Shown: piece by piece, positions 8,809-17,016 of the stretch | How the letters are laid out: each line of letters opens with the position of its first letter | Numbering within the stretch: the first letter of the stretch is position 1 | Source: Streptomyces sp. NBC_00554 | GTDB lineage: Bacteria > Actinomycetota > Actinomycetes > Streptomycetales > Streptomycetaceae | DNA length: 64,000 nt | Direction: 5' to 3' | Assembly: GCF_041431135.1 (NCBI RefSeq) | Contig: NZ_CP107799.1 | Span: forward strand, 7,378,001 to 7,442,000 | Translations under genes and position numbers: made by a program | The notes under the pieces: generated by a model | Seen by the model: the letters and a program-made list of their open reading frames with translations, nothing else | Told to the model about the DNA's origin: nothing | Database searches by the model: none

Positions 8809-10763
8809 GCGGTTCGCTTCGCATGCCGCCGCCCGGTGCACACGGGGAAACGCTCCCGCATGTGCCGCTCCAGCGCCGCACACCGAGCTGGGCGCAGCCG
8901 GACCCTGTCGACGAACTCGCCACACGCATACGGGACTTCATAGCCGCGGCCGTCCACCCCGACGAGATAGCCGCGCTCCTGGAGTCCGACGGCATGTCGG
9001 ACGACCAGATACGCGAGCGCTACGGCATGGAGAACTCCTTCGCCCTCGCCGAGGAACTGTACGAACGGGTCGAGCGCCACTACCCCGAGCCGGAAGACCC
9101 ACCCCACGACCCCTGGCAACTCAGCCTCCTCGGCTGCCTGTTGCGGGGTGTCGTCTTCGCCCTGCCGGGCCTCGGATACGTACTCGGGGCGCCACTCCTC
9201 GCGGGCCCCAAGGGCGAGTTCGGGCTCCCCGCCGGCACGGTCCCGCTGCTCGCCGGGGCGCTGTGCGGCTGGACCTGGAACCAGGGGCTGGCCCACCGGG
9301 CGTACTCCTTGCTGGGGCTGGGCGACCGCTCGGCCGCCCGCCGCTCACTGCTCGTCGGCGCCCCGGTGGGCGTACTGCTCGGCTCCCTGGTCGCGCTGGC
9401 CGCGGTGGGCACGGCCGCACCGGCGGCGGTGGCCTTCGCCGCCGGACAGTCCTGCTATCTCGGCGCCGCCACCGTACTGCTGGTGATGGGCCGCGAACGG
9501 GCCCTGCTCGCCGCCCTGCTGCCGATGACCGCGGGCGCGCTCCTCGCCATGCTCCATCCGGTCCCCGACCTGCCGAGACTCCTCCTGCTGACAGGCTCAC
9601 TGGCGGCGGTCACCCTGCTCGCACTGCTCGAAGTGGCGCCCTCTGTAGGGGCGTCGGGGAAGGGTAGCTGGTCCGCGGGGCTCGCGGCACTGCTGCCGTT
9701 CGGGACACTGATCGGCGTGACCGGGCGGCGCCCGGCCACGACCGGCTCGACGGCCACGAGTGGCGAGCGTGGGCGGGCGGATGGCCCCAGCGGAGACCGC
9801 GGCCGGCCGAACCGTGGCCCCGGCGACCGCCCGGCGGCCCGTGACGCTCCGCGCAAGGCGCGCGTCGTGCCCGGCGCCCGAGGCGCCCGTCTGCGGTCGC
9901 TTGCTGAAGCGGCGCGTCCTAGCGGTACCGCCGCGAACGGTGGCGACCGGTCGGTGGCCCTCGCTGCTCTGCGCAAGGCGCGTGTCTTGCCCGGCGCCCG
10001 AGGCGCGCGCCTGCGGTCGCTTGTTGGAGAGGTGCGTCCTCGCGGTACCGCCGCGAACCGTGGCCGTGGGTCGGCGGCCCCCGCTGCTCCGCGCAAGGCC
10101 CGCATCACGCCCGGCGCCCGGGGCGCCCGCCTGCGGTCGCTCGCCGAGGCGGCGCGTCCACGCCGTACCGCCGTCCCGTGGCTCGCCACCTCCTTGCCCT
10201 ACGCCCTCTTCGGACTCGGCAGTGGAGTCCTCGTGCTCTACGTGGCGCTCGGCGACGTACTGGCAGGCGACGCGCACACCGCGGTGGCCGCGCCTGCCGC
10301 GGTCGCGTTGACGCTGAGCATGGGCCCCGCCGAGTGGCTGCTGTTCCGCTTCCGCAGCGGGAGCCTTGCCGGGCTGCGGTCCAGCGGCACGTCGAAGGAC
10401 TTCTGGCGCACCACGTCCGGCACCCTCGTCCGGTGCCTCACCGGCTACCTCGCCGCGCTGTTCGCGCTCAGCCTCGCCACGTCCGCACTGTGGCCGCACG
10501 CACCCGCGGTGACCGGCGGCGTACGGCTCGCCGGGCTGCTCCTGCTCGGCGTGGTCCTGTGGACCGGGCTGTTGCTCCAGTCCTTCGGCGCCGTCCTGAG
10601 CACCGCCTCGGTCTGCTGCGTCGCTGCGCTCGCCCAGACCGCGGCACTGGCGGCGCACGCGGGCAGCCCCCACTGGGTGGGCCTGATCGTCAACGGTGCG
10701 GCGGCCGGCGCCCAGACCGGGCTCGTCTGCGGCCTGTTGGGAAGGGCGACCGCCCACCGATGA
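8805..10763 (+). CDS. Polytopic membrane protein of the polysaccharide operon, with internal repeats
   Basis: 652 aa; the GTG at 8805 overlaps the upstream stop. Residues about 1-105 are soluble and charged (DELATRIRDFIAAAVHPDEI, then an ERYGMENSFALAEELYERVE helix). Two hydrophobic blocks (about 108-295 and 458-650), each with about five or six predicted spans, flank a very basic Arg/Ala loop (about 310-457). That loop holds almost three tandem 40-residue repeats starting (R)KAR(V/I). I do not recognise a named family. Its place between a PelF-like polymerase and a GH135-like protein suggests it translocates or anchors the polymer, as PelG does in Pel systems, but I see no clear PelG homology. 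The stop overlaps the next ATG by four bases. Confidence 0.7.
   Translation: MSGSLRMPPPGAHGETLPHVPLQRRTPSWAQPDPVDELATRIRDFIAAAVHPDEIAALLESDGMSDDQIRERYGMENSFALAEELYERVERHYPEPEDPPHDPWQLSLLGCLLRGVVFALPGLGYVLGAPLLAGPKGEFGLPAGTVPLLAGALCGWTWNQGLAHRAYSLLGLGDRSAARRSLLVGAPVGVLLGSLVALAAVGTAAPAAVAFAAGQSCYLGAATVLLVMGRERALLAALLPMTAGALLAMLHPVPDLPRLLLLTGSLAAVTLLALLEVAPSVGASGKGSWSAGLAALLPFGTLIGVTGRRPATTGSTATSGERGRADGPSGDRGRPNRGPGDRPAARDAPRKARVVPGARGARLRSLAEAARPSGTAANGGDRSVALAALRKARVLPGARGARLRSLVGEVRPRGTAANRGRGSAAPAAPRKARITPGARGARLRSLAEAARPRRTAVPWLATSLPYALFGLGSGVLVLYVALGDVLAGDAHTAVAAPAAVALTLSMGPAEWLLFRFRSGSLAGLRSSGTSKDFWRTTSGTLVRCLTGYLAALFALSLATSALWPHAPAVTGGVRLAGLLLLGVVLWTGLLLQSFGAVLSTASVCCVAALAQTAALAAHAGSPHWVGLIVNGAAAGAQTGLVCGLLGRATAHR
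9832..10173 (+). repeat. In-frame 120-bp tandem repeat in the membrane-protein gene
   Basis: Three copies with an exact 120-bp period begin near 9832, 9952 and 10072; the third is incomplete. The anchor GCGCAAGG recurs at 9851, 9971 and 10091, and CTGCGGTCGC recurs at 9891, 10011 and 10131. A 120-bp unit keeps the frame and encodes 40 residues such as KARVVPGARGARLRSL. Copies differ mostly at single bases, so the array is recent or still homogenising. Confidence 0.9.
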
Positions 10764-11428
10764 ACCAGCCCGGCAAGTCCCTCCTCGTGCCCTACTACGA
10801 ACACCCGTCCGTACGCCCCGCCGAGTGGGAGGCGCTGATCGCCGCCGCGCCCCGCCTCCACTCCGTCGTGCTGAATCCGGCCAGCGGCCCCGGCGAACGC
10901 CCCGACCCGGCGTTCGCCGCGGTCGCCGAACGGCTGCGCGCCGCGGACGTGCGGGTGCTCGGGTACACCGACACGGACTACGGCCGCAGACCGTGCGCCG
11001 CCGTCGTACGCGACCTGTCACGGCACCGCTCCTGGTACGGAACCGACGGCGCCTTCCTCGACCAGGTCGCCTCGGGAATCGCCGAGTTCGCGTACTACCG
11101 GCGGCTCGCGACAGCCGCCCGGGGGCTGGGCTGCGGCACCCTCGCCCTCAACCACGGCACGGCGCCGCACCCCTCGTACGCCAGGATCGCCGACGTACTC
11201 GTCACCTTCGAGGGCACCTGGGACACGTACGACATGTACAGGGAAGACCGCCCGCCACCGTGGACGGGCGCAGCGACGCGGCTGTGCCACCTCGTCCACG
11301 GTGTGCCGGCGGGCGTCGACGTGGCGGCGCCCGCCCGCGCGCGGGGCGCCGGCCTGCACTGCGCGGTGCCGGGCACGGGCGAGCACCCCTGGGGAACCCT
11401 GCCGCACGGCCTTGCGCCCGCTGGGTGA
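10760..11428 (+). CDS. Spherulin-4 / GH135 (Sph3)-like protein
   Basis: 222-aa single-domain TIM-barrel candidate of the spherulation-specific family 4. Features are LLVPYYEHPS at the start, VVLNPASGPG, VLGYTDTDYGRRP, the catalytic-loop equivalent WYGTDGAFLDQ (D96, D101), and VTFEGTWDTY (E151). Fungal Sph3 is an endo-alpha-1,4-N-acetylgalactosaminidase needed for galactosaminogalactan synthesis. The family's usual acidic pair at the end of the loop reads Asp-Gln here, so activity may be changed. There is no signal peptide, so location is uncertain: cytoplasmic or held by the membrane partner. The ATG overlaps the upstream stop by four bases. Confidence 0.78.
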   Translation: MNQPGKSLLVPYYEHPSVRPAEWEALIAAAPRLHSVVLNPASGPGERPDPAFAAVAERLRAADVRVLGYTDTDYGRRPCAAVVRDLSRHRSWYGTDGAFLDQVASGIAEFAYYRRLATAARGLGCGTLALNHGTAPHPSYARIADVLVTFEGTWDTYDMYREDRPPPWTGAATRLCHLVHGVPAGVDVAAPARARGAGLHCAVPGTGEHPWGTLPHGLAPAG

Positions 11429-11466
11429 GAGGCCACCCGAGAGGCCACGCATGGGCTGAGCCGATG

Positions 11467-12249
11467 TCAGCCGAGTGACAGCACCACGAGCGCCGTCGTC
11501 GCGGCCGTCTCCGCCAGGCCGCCGAAGACGTCGCCCGTGATGCCGCCGAAACGGCGGGTGCAGTGGCGCAGCAGCAGTTCGGCGGCGACGCAGGCGGCGA
11601 GGACCGCGAGCGCGGCGCGCACGAGGTCGTACGTCCCGAGGAGCGCACCAGCGCCGGCCGCCGCCCCGACGACCACGGCCGCCACCAGCAGGGCCCCGCG
11701 CACCGGCACCGTGCCCGCCACCGCCGCGCCGAGGCCCTCGGGGCGGGCCGGCGGGACGCCGGTGCGGGCGGCCAGCGTGAGGGCGAGCCGGGCCGCGGTC
11801 GCCGAGACGACGGCCGCGAGCACACCCCGGGCCCAGGAGGTGTCGTACGCCTGGAAGAGTGCGGCCACCTGGGCGAGCAGCACGAAGAGCAGGGTGATCA
11901 CCCCGAACGGGCCGATGTCCGACTGCTTCATGATCCGCAGCGCGTCCTCGGCGGGCTTGCCGCTGCCGAGCCCGTCCGCGGTGTCGGCGAGCCCGTCCAG
12001 GTGCAGACCGCGCGTGAGCGCGGCCGGTACGGCGGCGGTGGCCACGGCGGCCAGCAGCGGGCCCGCGCCCATCGCCAGCAGCGCCACCCCCACCAGAGCC
12101 GCGCCCGCCCCGACGACCAGCCCGGCCACAGGCGCGCACAGCATCCCGCCGCGCGCGGCCGCACGGTCCCAGCGGGTCACCGTCACGGGGAGCACGGTGA
12201 GGGTGCCGAAGGCGAAGCGGAGGGCGTCGGGAAGGGGGGTCTTGGACAC
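11467..12249 (-). CDS. cobS: Adenosylcobinamide-GDP ribazoletransferase (cobalamin synthase)
   Basis: Integral membrane enzyme that joins adenosylcobinamide-GDP to alpha-ribazole (phosphate), the last step of cobalamin assembly. The 260-aa protein (GTG at 12249) has the family motifs TRGLHLDGLADTADGLG, the MKQSDIGPFGV segment, and RFGGITGDVFGGLAE near the end. Six or seven Ala/Leu/Val-rich spans are visible. It converges on the polysaccharide operon, with only 38 bp between stops. cobT and cobU lie on the same strand 3-7 kb away, separated by unrelated genes. I found no cobalamin riboswitch nearby. Confidence 0.95.
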   Translation of the reverse strand: MSKTPLPDALRFAFGTLTVLPVTVTRWDRAAARGGMLCAPVAGLVVGAGAALVGVALLAMGAGPLLAAVATAAVPAALTRGLHLDGLADTADGLGSGKPAEDALRIMKQSDIGPFGVITLLFVLLAQVAALFQAYDTSWARGVLAAVVSATAARLALTLAARTGVPPARPEGLGAAVAGTVPVRGALLVAAVVVGAAAGAGALLGTYDLVRAALAVLAACVAAELLLRHCTRRFGGITGDVFGGLAETAATTALVVLSLG

Positions 12250-12302
12250 CGGCGCAGGTTACCCGGGGGTCCCGGGGGCCCGTACGGCGGCCATGGACAG
12301 TC

Positions 12303-13088
12303 GTGGATAAAGTGCGCGATATGGGTCATTGGTTGCAGCGGAACATCATCGAGCCGGGGAAACTGCCGCTGCTGCTGGCGCTCGCCTCGTTCGTGCTGAC
12401 CTTTGTGATCACCCGAGTCATCGTCCGGATGATCCGGGCCGGCAAAGGGCCGTTCGGCAACGTGAAGGCGGGCGGTCTGCACATCCACCACGTCGTCCCC
12501 GGTGTCGTGCTGACGGTGATCGGCGGTTTCGGGGCGGTGGCCAGCAGCCGGTACGGATTCGGTGCGGCCGTGTTCGCCGTGGTGTTCGGGGCCGGTACGG
12601 GCCTGGTGCTCGACGAGTTCGCGCTGATCCTGCATCTCGACGACGTCTACTGGACCGAGGAGGGGCGCAAGAGCGTCGAGGTCGTAGTGGTCACGGCGGC
12701 CCTCGTCGGCCTGGTGCTCAGCGGCTTCCTGCCGTTCGGCGTCAACGACCTCAGCGACGAGGAACTGCAGGACCGGGGCGGCGTGATCGTGAGCATCCTC
12801 GTGAACTTCGGTATCGCGCTGCTCGCCCTGGGCAAGGGCAAGGCCCGCATGGCGATCTTCGGCGTCATCATCCCGTTCGTCGCGATCGTCGGCGCGGTCC
12901 GGCTGGCCCGCCCCGGCTCGCCCTGGGCCAAGCGCTTCTACCGGCGCCGGCCGCGCGCCCGGGCCAAGTCCACCCTGCGGGCCTACCACCACGACCGCCG
13001 CTGGGCGGGCCCCAGCCGAAAGCTTCAGGACTGGATCGGCGGCAAACCGGACCCCGAGCCCGTCCGCGCGCTGCCCGGCGGCCGGTGA
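12303..13088 (+). CDS. Conserved polytopic membrane protein of unknown function
   Basis: 261 aa from the GTG at 12303; an ATG six codons later (MGHWLQRN) is an alternative. Five or six hydrophobic spans surround two striking motifs: GGLHIHHVVPGVVL, with a His-x-His-His cluster at a membrane edge, and GLVLDEFALILHLDDVYWTEEG, with several acids. These could form a metal site. The C-terminal 60 residues are basic and soluble. It is divergent from cobS, and its 3' end overlaps the opposite gene by 64 bp. I do not recognise a biochemical role. Confidence 0.8.
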   Translation: MDKVRDMGHWLQRNIIEPGKLPLLLALASFVLTFVITRVIVRMIRAGKGPFGNVKAGGLHIHHVVPGVVLTVIGGFGAVASSRYGFGAAVFAVVFGAGTGLVLDEFALILHLDDVYWTEEGRKSVEVVVVTAALVGLVLSGFLPFGVNDLSDEELQDRGGVIVSILVNFGIALLALGKGKARMAIFGVIIPFVAIVGAVRLARPGSPWAKRFYRRRPRARAKSTLRAYHHDRRWAGPSRKLQDWIGGKPDPEPVRALPGGR

Positions 13089-13726
13089 CGCCACGCGGAG
13101 ACCCCGCACAGCAGCAGCACCACGGCGATGGCTCCGAGATGTTCCTTGCCCGCGAGGTTCTCCTTGACCGTGACCTCGACGAGCATCGCCGCGATCACCA
13201 GACCCCCCGTGACGTACGCGCGATAGCGCCAGCACACGAAGACGGCCAGGCCGACCACGGCCGCCGAAGGACCGGTGTCGACGACAAGCCGGTCCGCCGA
13301 GGGCAGCCCCAGCGGACTCCCGGGGCCCAACGCGATGCCCACGCGCGCGTAGAGCGTGCCGGCCAGCGTGGCGACGTAGGCGACGACGAGGGTCCGCCAC
13401 CGGCCGAGACAGATCTCGGCGATCCCGAACACCAGGAGGATCTGCGCGAGCGCGCCCCACACCGGGAGGTCGAGCGCCGGTACGAAGAGGGAGAGCGGGG
13501 TGCGTGCGAGGGCGAGCGGGAGCGGGTCCTCGGCGCGGACGGAGCCGATGTCCTGGACGAATTGATAGCCCCAGGACTGGTTCTGGACGAACTGGAGGGC
13601 GGCCGTCAGGCAGACCGTTCCGATGGTCATGGGGATCGCCCGCCACCGTTCCCTGAGGAGCGCCTCGCGCACGGTGACGTACAGCAGCCCCCATTCGGCA
13701 CGGGCCCAGCGGGCGGGCCACCTCAC
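13025..13726 (-). CDS. Rhomboid-like membrane protein
   Basis: 233 aa from the GTG at 13726, with about six membrane spans. SADRLVVDTGPSAAVVGLAVFV resembles the catalytic loop of rhomboids but reads GPSA rather than GxSG, and no clear membrane His dyad partner is seen. This fits the actinobacterial rhomboid-like family, which may be proteolytically inactive. It lies 38 bp downstream of the MprF-like gene on the same strand, so the two are probably co-expressed. Its last 64 bp overlap the 3' end of the gene on the other strand. Confidence 0.75.
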   Translation of the reverse strand: MRWPARWARAEWGLLYVTVREALLRERWRAIPMTIGTVCLTAALQFVQNQSWGYQFVQDIGSVRAEDPLPLALARTPLSLFVPALDLPVWGALAQILLVFGIAEICLGRWRTLVVAYVATLAGTLYARVGIALGPGSPLGLPSADRLVVDTGPSAAVVGLAVFVCWRYRAYVTGGLVIAAMLVEVTVKENLAGKEHLGAIAVVLLLCGVSAWRHRPPGSARTGSGSGLPPIQS

Positions 13727-13764
13727 CTCTGCGACTTCATCTCTCCGTCCTCATCCGTGCGACT

Positions 13765-15522
13765 TCATCCGTGCGACTCCAGGTGCTTTCGGTGCAGCCA
13801 CTTCGGCAGGCCCGGCGCCTCCAGGAACCCTTCGGCGCGCGCGGACGCGACACCGATGCGCAGCAGGTCCGCGCTCTTCTCGAAGAGCAGGAACCGCGGC
13901 TCCCAGATGGGCCGGTACTTGGCGTTGGCGCGGTACAGCGACTCGATCTGCCACCAGCGGGAGAAGAAGCTGAGCAGGGAGCGCCACAGCCGCAGCACCG
14001 GCCCCGCGCCGAGGCGCGCGCCACGTTCGAAGACCGAGCGGAACATGGCGAAGTTGAGTGAGACCTGGGTGATCTGGATCTCCTGGGCACGGTTGAGGAG
14101 TTCGATCACCATGAACTCCATCAGCCCGTTCTCGGAGTCGCGGTCGCGCCTCATGAGGTCGAGGGAGAGTCCGTGCGGCCCCCACGGCACGAAGGACAGC
14201 ACCGCCCTCAACTCACCGTCCCCGTCAGTGCATTCGAGCATCATGCACTGCCCGTCGTCGGGATGGCCGAGCCGCCCGAGCGCCATGCTGAACCCGCGTT
14301 CGGTGGCGCCGTCGCGCCAGTCGTCGGCGCGTTCGAGGAGGTACGCCATCTCGTCGGCCGGGATGTCCTGGTGGCGCCGGATGCGCACCTCGTACCCGGC
14401 GCGCTTGACCCGGTTGTAGGCCTGCCGGACGGTGCGCATGGCCCGTCCGTCGAGCGTGAACTCGGCGGTCTCCACGATGGCTTCGTCGCCGAGCTCCAGG
14501 GCGTCCAGGCCGTGCCGGGCATAGACGGTGCCCGCCTCCTCGCTCGCACCCATCACCGCCGGGATCCAGCCGTGCTCGCGCGCCTCGGCCAGCCAGGGTT
14601 CGATGGCGCCGGGCCAGGCCTCCAGATCGCCGATGGGATCACCGGAGGCCAGCGAGACCCCGCCGAGGACGCGGTAGACGACGGCAGCCTTGCCGGTCGG
14701 CGACCAGACCGCGCTCTTCTCGCGGCGCAGGGCGAAGTAGCCGAGTGAGTCCCGGTCGCCGTATCTGTCGAGCAGCGCCCGCAGCCGTCGCTCGTCGTCC
14801 TCGGTGAGCGGGTCGACGGCACGCCGGGAGCGGAAGGCGGCGTAGAAGACGGCGAGGATCAGCAGGGTGCTGAGCACGTTGATGGTGACGTTGACCCAGT
14901 TGGGCGTGGTGATCCCGGGGAAGCGGGAGTCGTCGGCAGCGACGGAGACGAGCCGCAGGACGCCGTAGCGCCAGCGGTCGAGGAAGGTCGAACGGTGCGC
15001 GTCGTGGGCCTGGTTGGTGACCGTCACCAGGAACGCGGCGAACAGCGAGGTGACCAACAGCCCGCCGACCGCGACGGCCGCGGCCAGCTTGGGATTCGAC
15101 CGGTCGCCCTTGGCGTAGAACTCCCGGCGGCCGACGACGAGCGACGCCACGAAGGCCGCGGTCAGGATGCACGAGATCCAGTTCTGCGGGTACCGGCGGA
15201 TCTCCGGGAAAGCCAGCGCGAACGCGAACAACAGCAGGAACAGCCCGCTCAGCACGAGGTTCAGGATCCACGCGGCCCGCTTCCGGCGGCGCATCGTGAT
15301 CGCCAGGAACATCGTGAAGACGCCGGACGCGAATCCCGCCGTCAGCAGATACGGGGTGAAGTAGTTCTCGGTGTTGTGCCGCCGCAGGTCCTGCCCGAAG
15401 GAGACCCACACGGCACTCAGAAAGTTCAAGAACGTGACAACGCGCAAGTACCAGACCGCGAAGGAGGCGGCCCGCTGGGCGGCGCCCCGCTCCCGATCGG
15501 CGACAATTCGGGCATCTCCCAT
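13765..15522 (-). CDS. MprF/LysX-like membrane protein with C-terminal DUF2156 acyltransferase domain
   Basis: 585 aa. The N-terminal about 225 residues carry about six membrane spans (YLRVVTFLNFLSAVWVSFG; AAWILNLVLSGLFLLLFAF; later ones). The C-terminal about 330 residues form the DUF2156 dual-GNAT fold of phosphatidylglycerol lysyltransferases, with KAAVVYRVLGGVSLASGDPI, AYNRVKRAGYEVRIRRHQD, FVPWGPHGLSLDLMRRD and ESLYRANAKYRPIWEPR. The likely role is aminoacylation of a membrane lipid from a charged tRNA, reducing surface charge. There is no lysyl-tRNA synthetase fusion. The ATG at 15522 lacks a good ribosome site, so translation may be leaderless or the start may be slightly different. Confidence 0.85.
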   Translation of the reverse strand: MGDARIVADRERGAAQRAASFAVWYLRVVTFLNFLSAVWVSFGQDLRRHNTENYFTPYLLTAGFASGVFTMFLAITMRRRKRAAWILNLVLSGLFLLLFAFALAFPEIRRYPQNWISCILTAAFVASLVVGRREFYAKGDRSNPKLAAAVAVGGLLVTSLFAAFLVTVTNQAHDAHRSTFLDRWRYGVLRLVSVAADDSRFPGITTPNWVNVTINVLSTLLILAVFYAAFRSRRAVDPLTEDDERRLRALLDRYGDRDSLGYFALRREKSAVWSPTGKAAVVYRVLGGVSLASGDPIGDLEAWPGAIEPWLAEAREHGWIPAVMGASEEAGTVYARHGLDALELGDEAIVETAEFTLDGRAMRTVRQAYNRVKRAGYEVRIRRHQDIPADEMAYLLERADDWRDGATERGFSMALGRLGHPDDGQCMMLECTDGDGELRAVLSFVPWGPHGLSLDLMRRDRDSENGLMEFMVIELLNRAQEIQITQVSLNFAMFRSVFERGARLGAGPVLRLWRSLLSFFSRWWQIESLYRANAKYRPIWEPRFLLFEKSADLLRIGVASARAEGFLEAPGLPKWLHRKHLESHG

Positions 15523-15561
15523 GGGAGGGGATGATATGGGGCGCCGGGCGGGCTAAGGGCT

Positions 15562-15710
15562 TCTGGCCCCGGTTGGGGAGAGATTCAGTCCCGGCCAGCG
15601 AGAGATTCAGCTCCGGCCGGGGAAATCTTCAGCCCCTCCGGCGTTTGAGGAGCGGGGTCTGGGGCGGAGCCCCAGGAACAAGGGACGGGTAGGGGCGGAG
15701 GGGGCGAAAC
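15562..15710. repeat. Short tandem repeat plus dispersed intergenic repeat, family B copy 1
   Basis: At about 15578-15623 a roughly 25-bp unit, GAGAGATTCAG then (C)TCCGGCC, occurs twice. From 15626 to 15710 follows the element AGCCCCTCCGGCGTTTGAGG ... CTGGGGCGGAGCCCCAG ... AGGGACGGGTAGGGGCGGAG, which recurs at 23943-24052. The inner GGGGC/GCCCC pairing forms a hairpin that may terminate transcription leaving cobT. Confidence 0.75.
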
Positions 15711-15725
15711 CCCCTGCCCCGGCCA

Positions 15726-16862
15726 CTACTCCGCTTCCTTGTCCTGGCTGGAGAGCCCTTCCTGGCCGGAGGTCTCGTCCTGGTCGGAGACCTCGTCCTG
15801 GCCGGAGGCCTCGGGCAACGGCTTCTCCGGAAGCTCCGCCGCCAGCGCTGCCGCCGCCTGGACAAGGGGAAGCGCGAGAAGCGCCCCCGCCCCCTCGCCC
15901 ACCGTGACCCCATGGTCGAGCAGAGGCTCCAGAGCCATCCGGTCCAGCGCCTTCGCCTGCGCCGGCTCCCCACTGTTCTGACCGGCCAGCCACCAGTCCG
16001 GCGCCCGGAAGGCGACCCGCTGCGCGACCAGCGCGCAGGCGGCCGAGACAACCCCATCGAGAACCACCGGCATCTTCCGCACCGCGCTCTGCAGCAGGAA
16101 CCCGGTCATCGCCGCGAGATCGGCCCCGCCGACCACCGCGAGCAGCTGCAGCTGATCCCCGAGCACCGGCCGGGCCCGCCGCAGCGCGTCCCGCACGGCG
16201 GCGCACTTGCGCATCCACGCGAGGTCGTCGATGGCGAGCCCGCCCCGCCCGGTGACCACGGACGCGTCGGTCCCGCACAGCGCGGCGACCAGCACGGCCG
16301 CCGCCGTGGTCCCGCCGACGCTGATGTCGCCGAGCACCACCAGATCCGTACCGGAGTCGGCCTCTTCGTCCGCGACGGCGACGCCCGCGCGGAACGCCGC
16401 CTCCGCCTCCTCCGCAGTCAGCGCGTCCTCGACGTCGATACGACCCGAACCGCGCCGCACCCGATGCCGTACGACCTCGTCGGGCAGCCCCTCCGGATCG
16501 CAGTCCAGCGCCATGTCGACGACACGCACCGGAACGCCCAGCCGGCGGGCGAGGATCGACGCCGGGCTCGCGCCCTCCAGGACCGCCCGCACCAACTGGT
16601 CGGCGCTGCCCGCGGGCCGAGCCGACACGCCGAGTCCGGCGATCCCGTGATCGCCCGCGAACAGCACCGCGCGCGGGTGCTCGATCGGCCGCACCGGCAC
16701 CGCGCCCTGTGCCGCCGCCAGCCATTCACCCAGGTCGTCGAGGCGGCCCAGTGCGCCGGGCGGCACGATCTGGCGCTCCCGGTGCGCCTCGGCGTCGCGG
16801 CGGACGCCTCCGTCGGGACGCTCGATCAGATCGGTGAAGTCGTCGAGATTAAGCGAGCTCAT
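15726..16862 (-). CDS. cobT: Nicotinate-nucleotide--dimethylbenzimidazole phosphoribosyltransferase
   Basis: Makes alpha-ribazole phosphate for the lower ligand of cobalamin. 378 aa from the ATG at 16862 (MSSLNLDDFTDLIERPDGG). Motifs are PPGALGRLDDLGEWLA, LFAGDHGIAGLGVSA, LGDISVGGTTAAAVLVAAL, and the C-terminal LEPLLDHGVTVGEGAGALLA with the catalytic Glu region GEGAGA. After the fold ends (about residue 350) there is an unusual acidic tail built from 18-bp repeats (units like SGQDEV, SDQDET, SGQEGL) up to the stop. That tail is absent from typical CobT. It is divergent from the methyltransferase gene, with 154 bp between. Confidence 0.95.
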   Translation of the reverse strand: MSSLNLDDFTDLIERPDGGVRRDAEAHRERQIVPPGALGRLDDLGEWLAAAQGAVPVRPIEHPRAVLFAGDHGIAGLGVSARPAGSADQLVRAVLEGASPASILARRLGVPVRVVDMALDCDPEGLPDEVVRHRVRRGSGRIDVEDALTAEEAEAAFRAGVAVADEEADSGTDLVVLGDISVGGTTAAAVLVAALCGTDASVVTGRGGLAIDDLAWMRKCAAVRDALRRARPVLGDQLQLLAVVGGADLAAMTGFLLQSAVRKMPVVLDGVVSAACALVAQRVAFRAPDWWLAGQNSGEPAQAKALDRMALEPLLDHGVTVGEGAGALLALPLVQAAAALAAELPEKPLPEASGQDEVSDQDETSGQEGLSSQDKEAE

Positions 16863-17016
16863 TCGCCGAACAGTACCGGCACCGATCGAACACGGCTGCG
16901 CCACGTCGGTGCACCTGAGATCGCCATCCGCTACGTACCTTTTGTGTCGGATTGTCGTACGGCTTTCGTGCGGCTCTTCGTCCCCACAGGAGCACGCAGG
17001 AACAACAGGAGCACCC

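Noticed and set aside
12250..12302. Cobalamin riboswitch near cobS, cobT or cobU
   Set aside because: The upstream regions are short, and I did not see the B12-box core. The cob genes here appear to lack riboswitch control.
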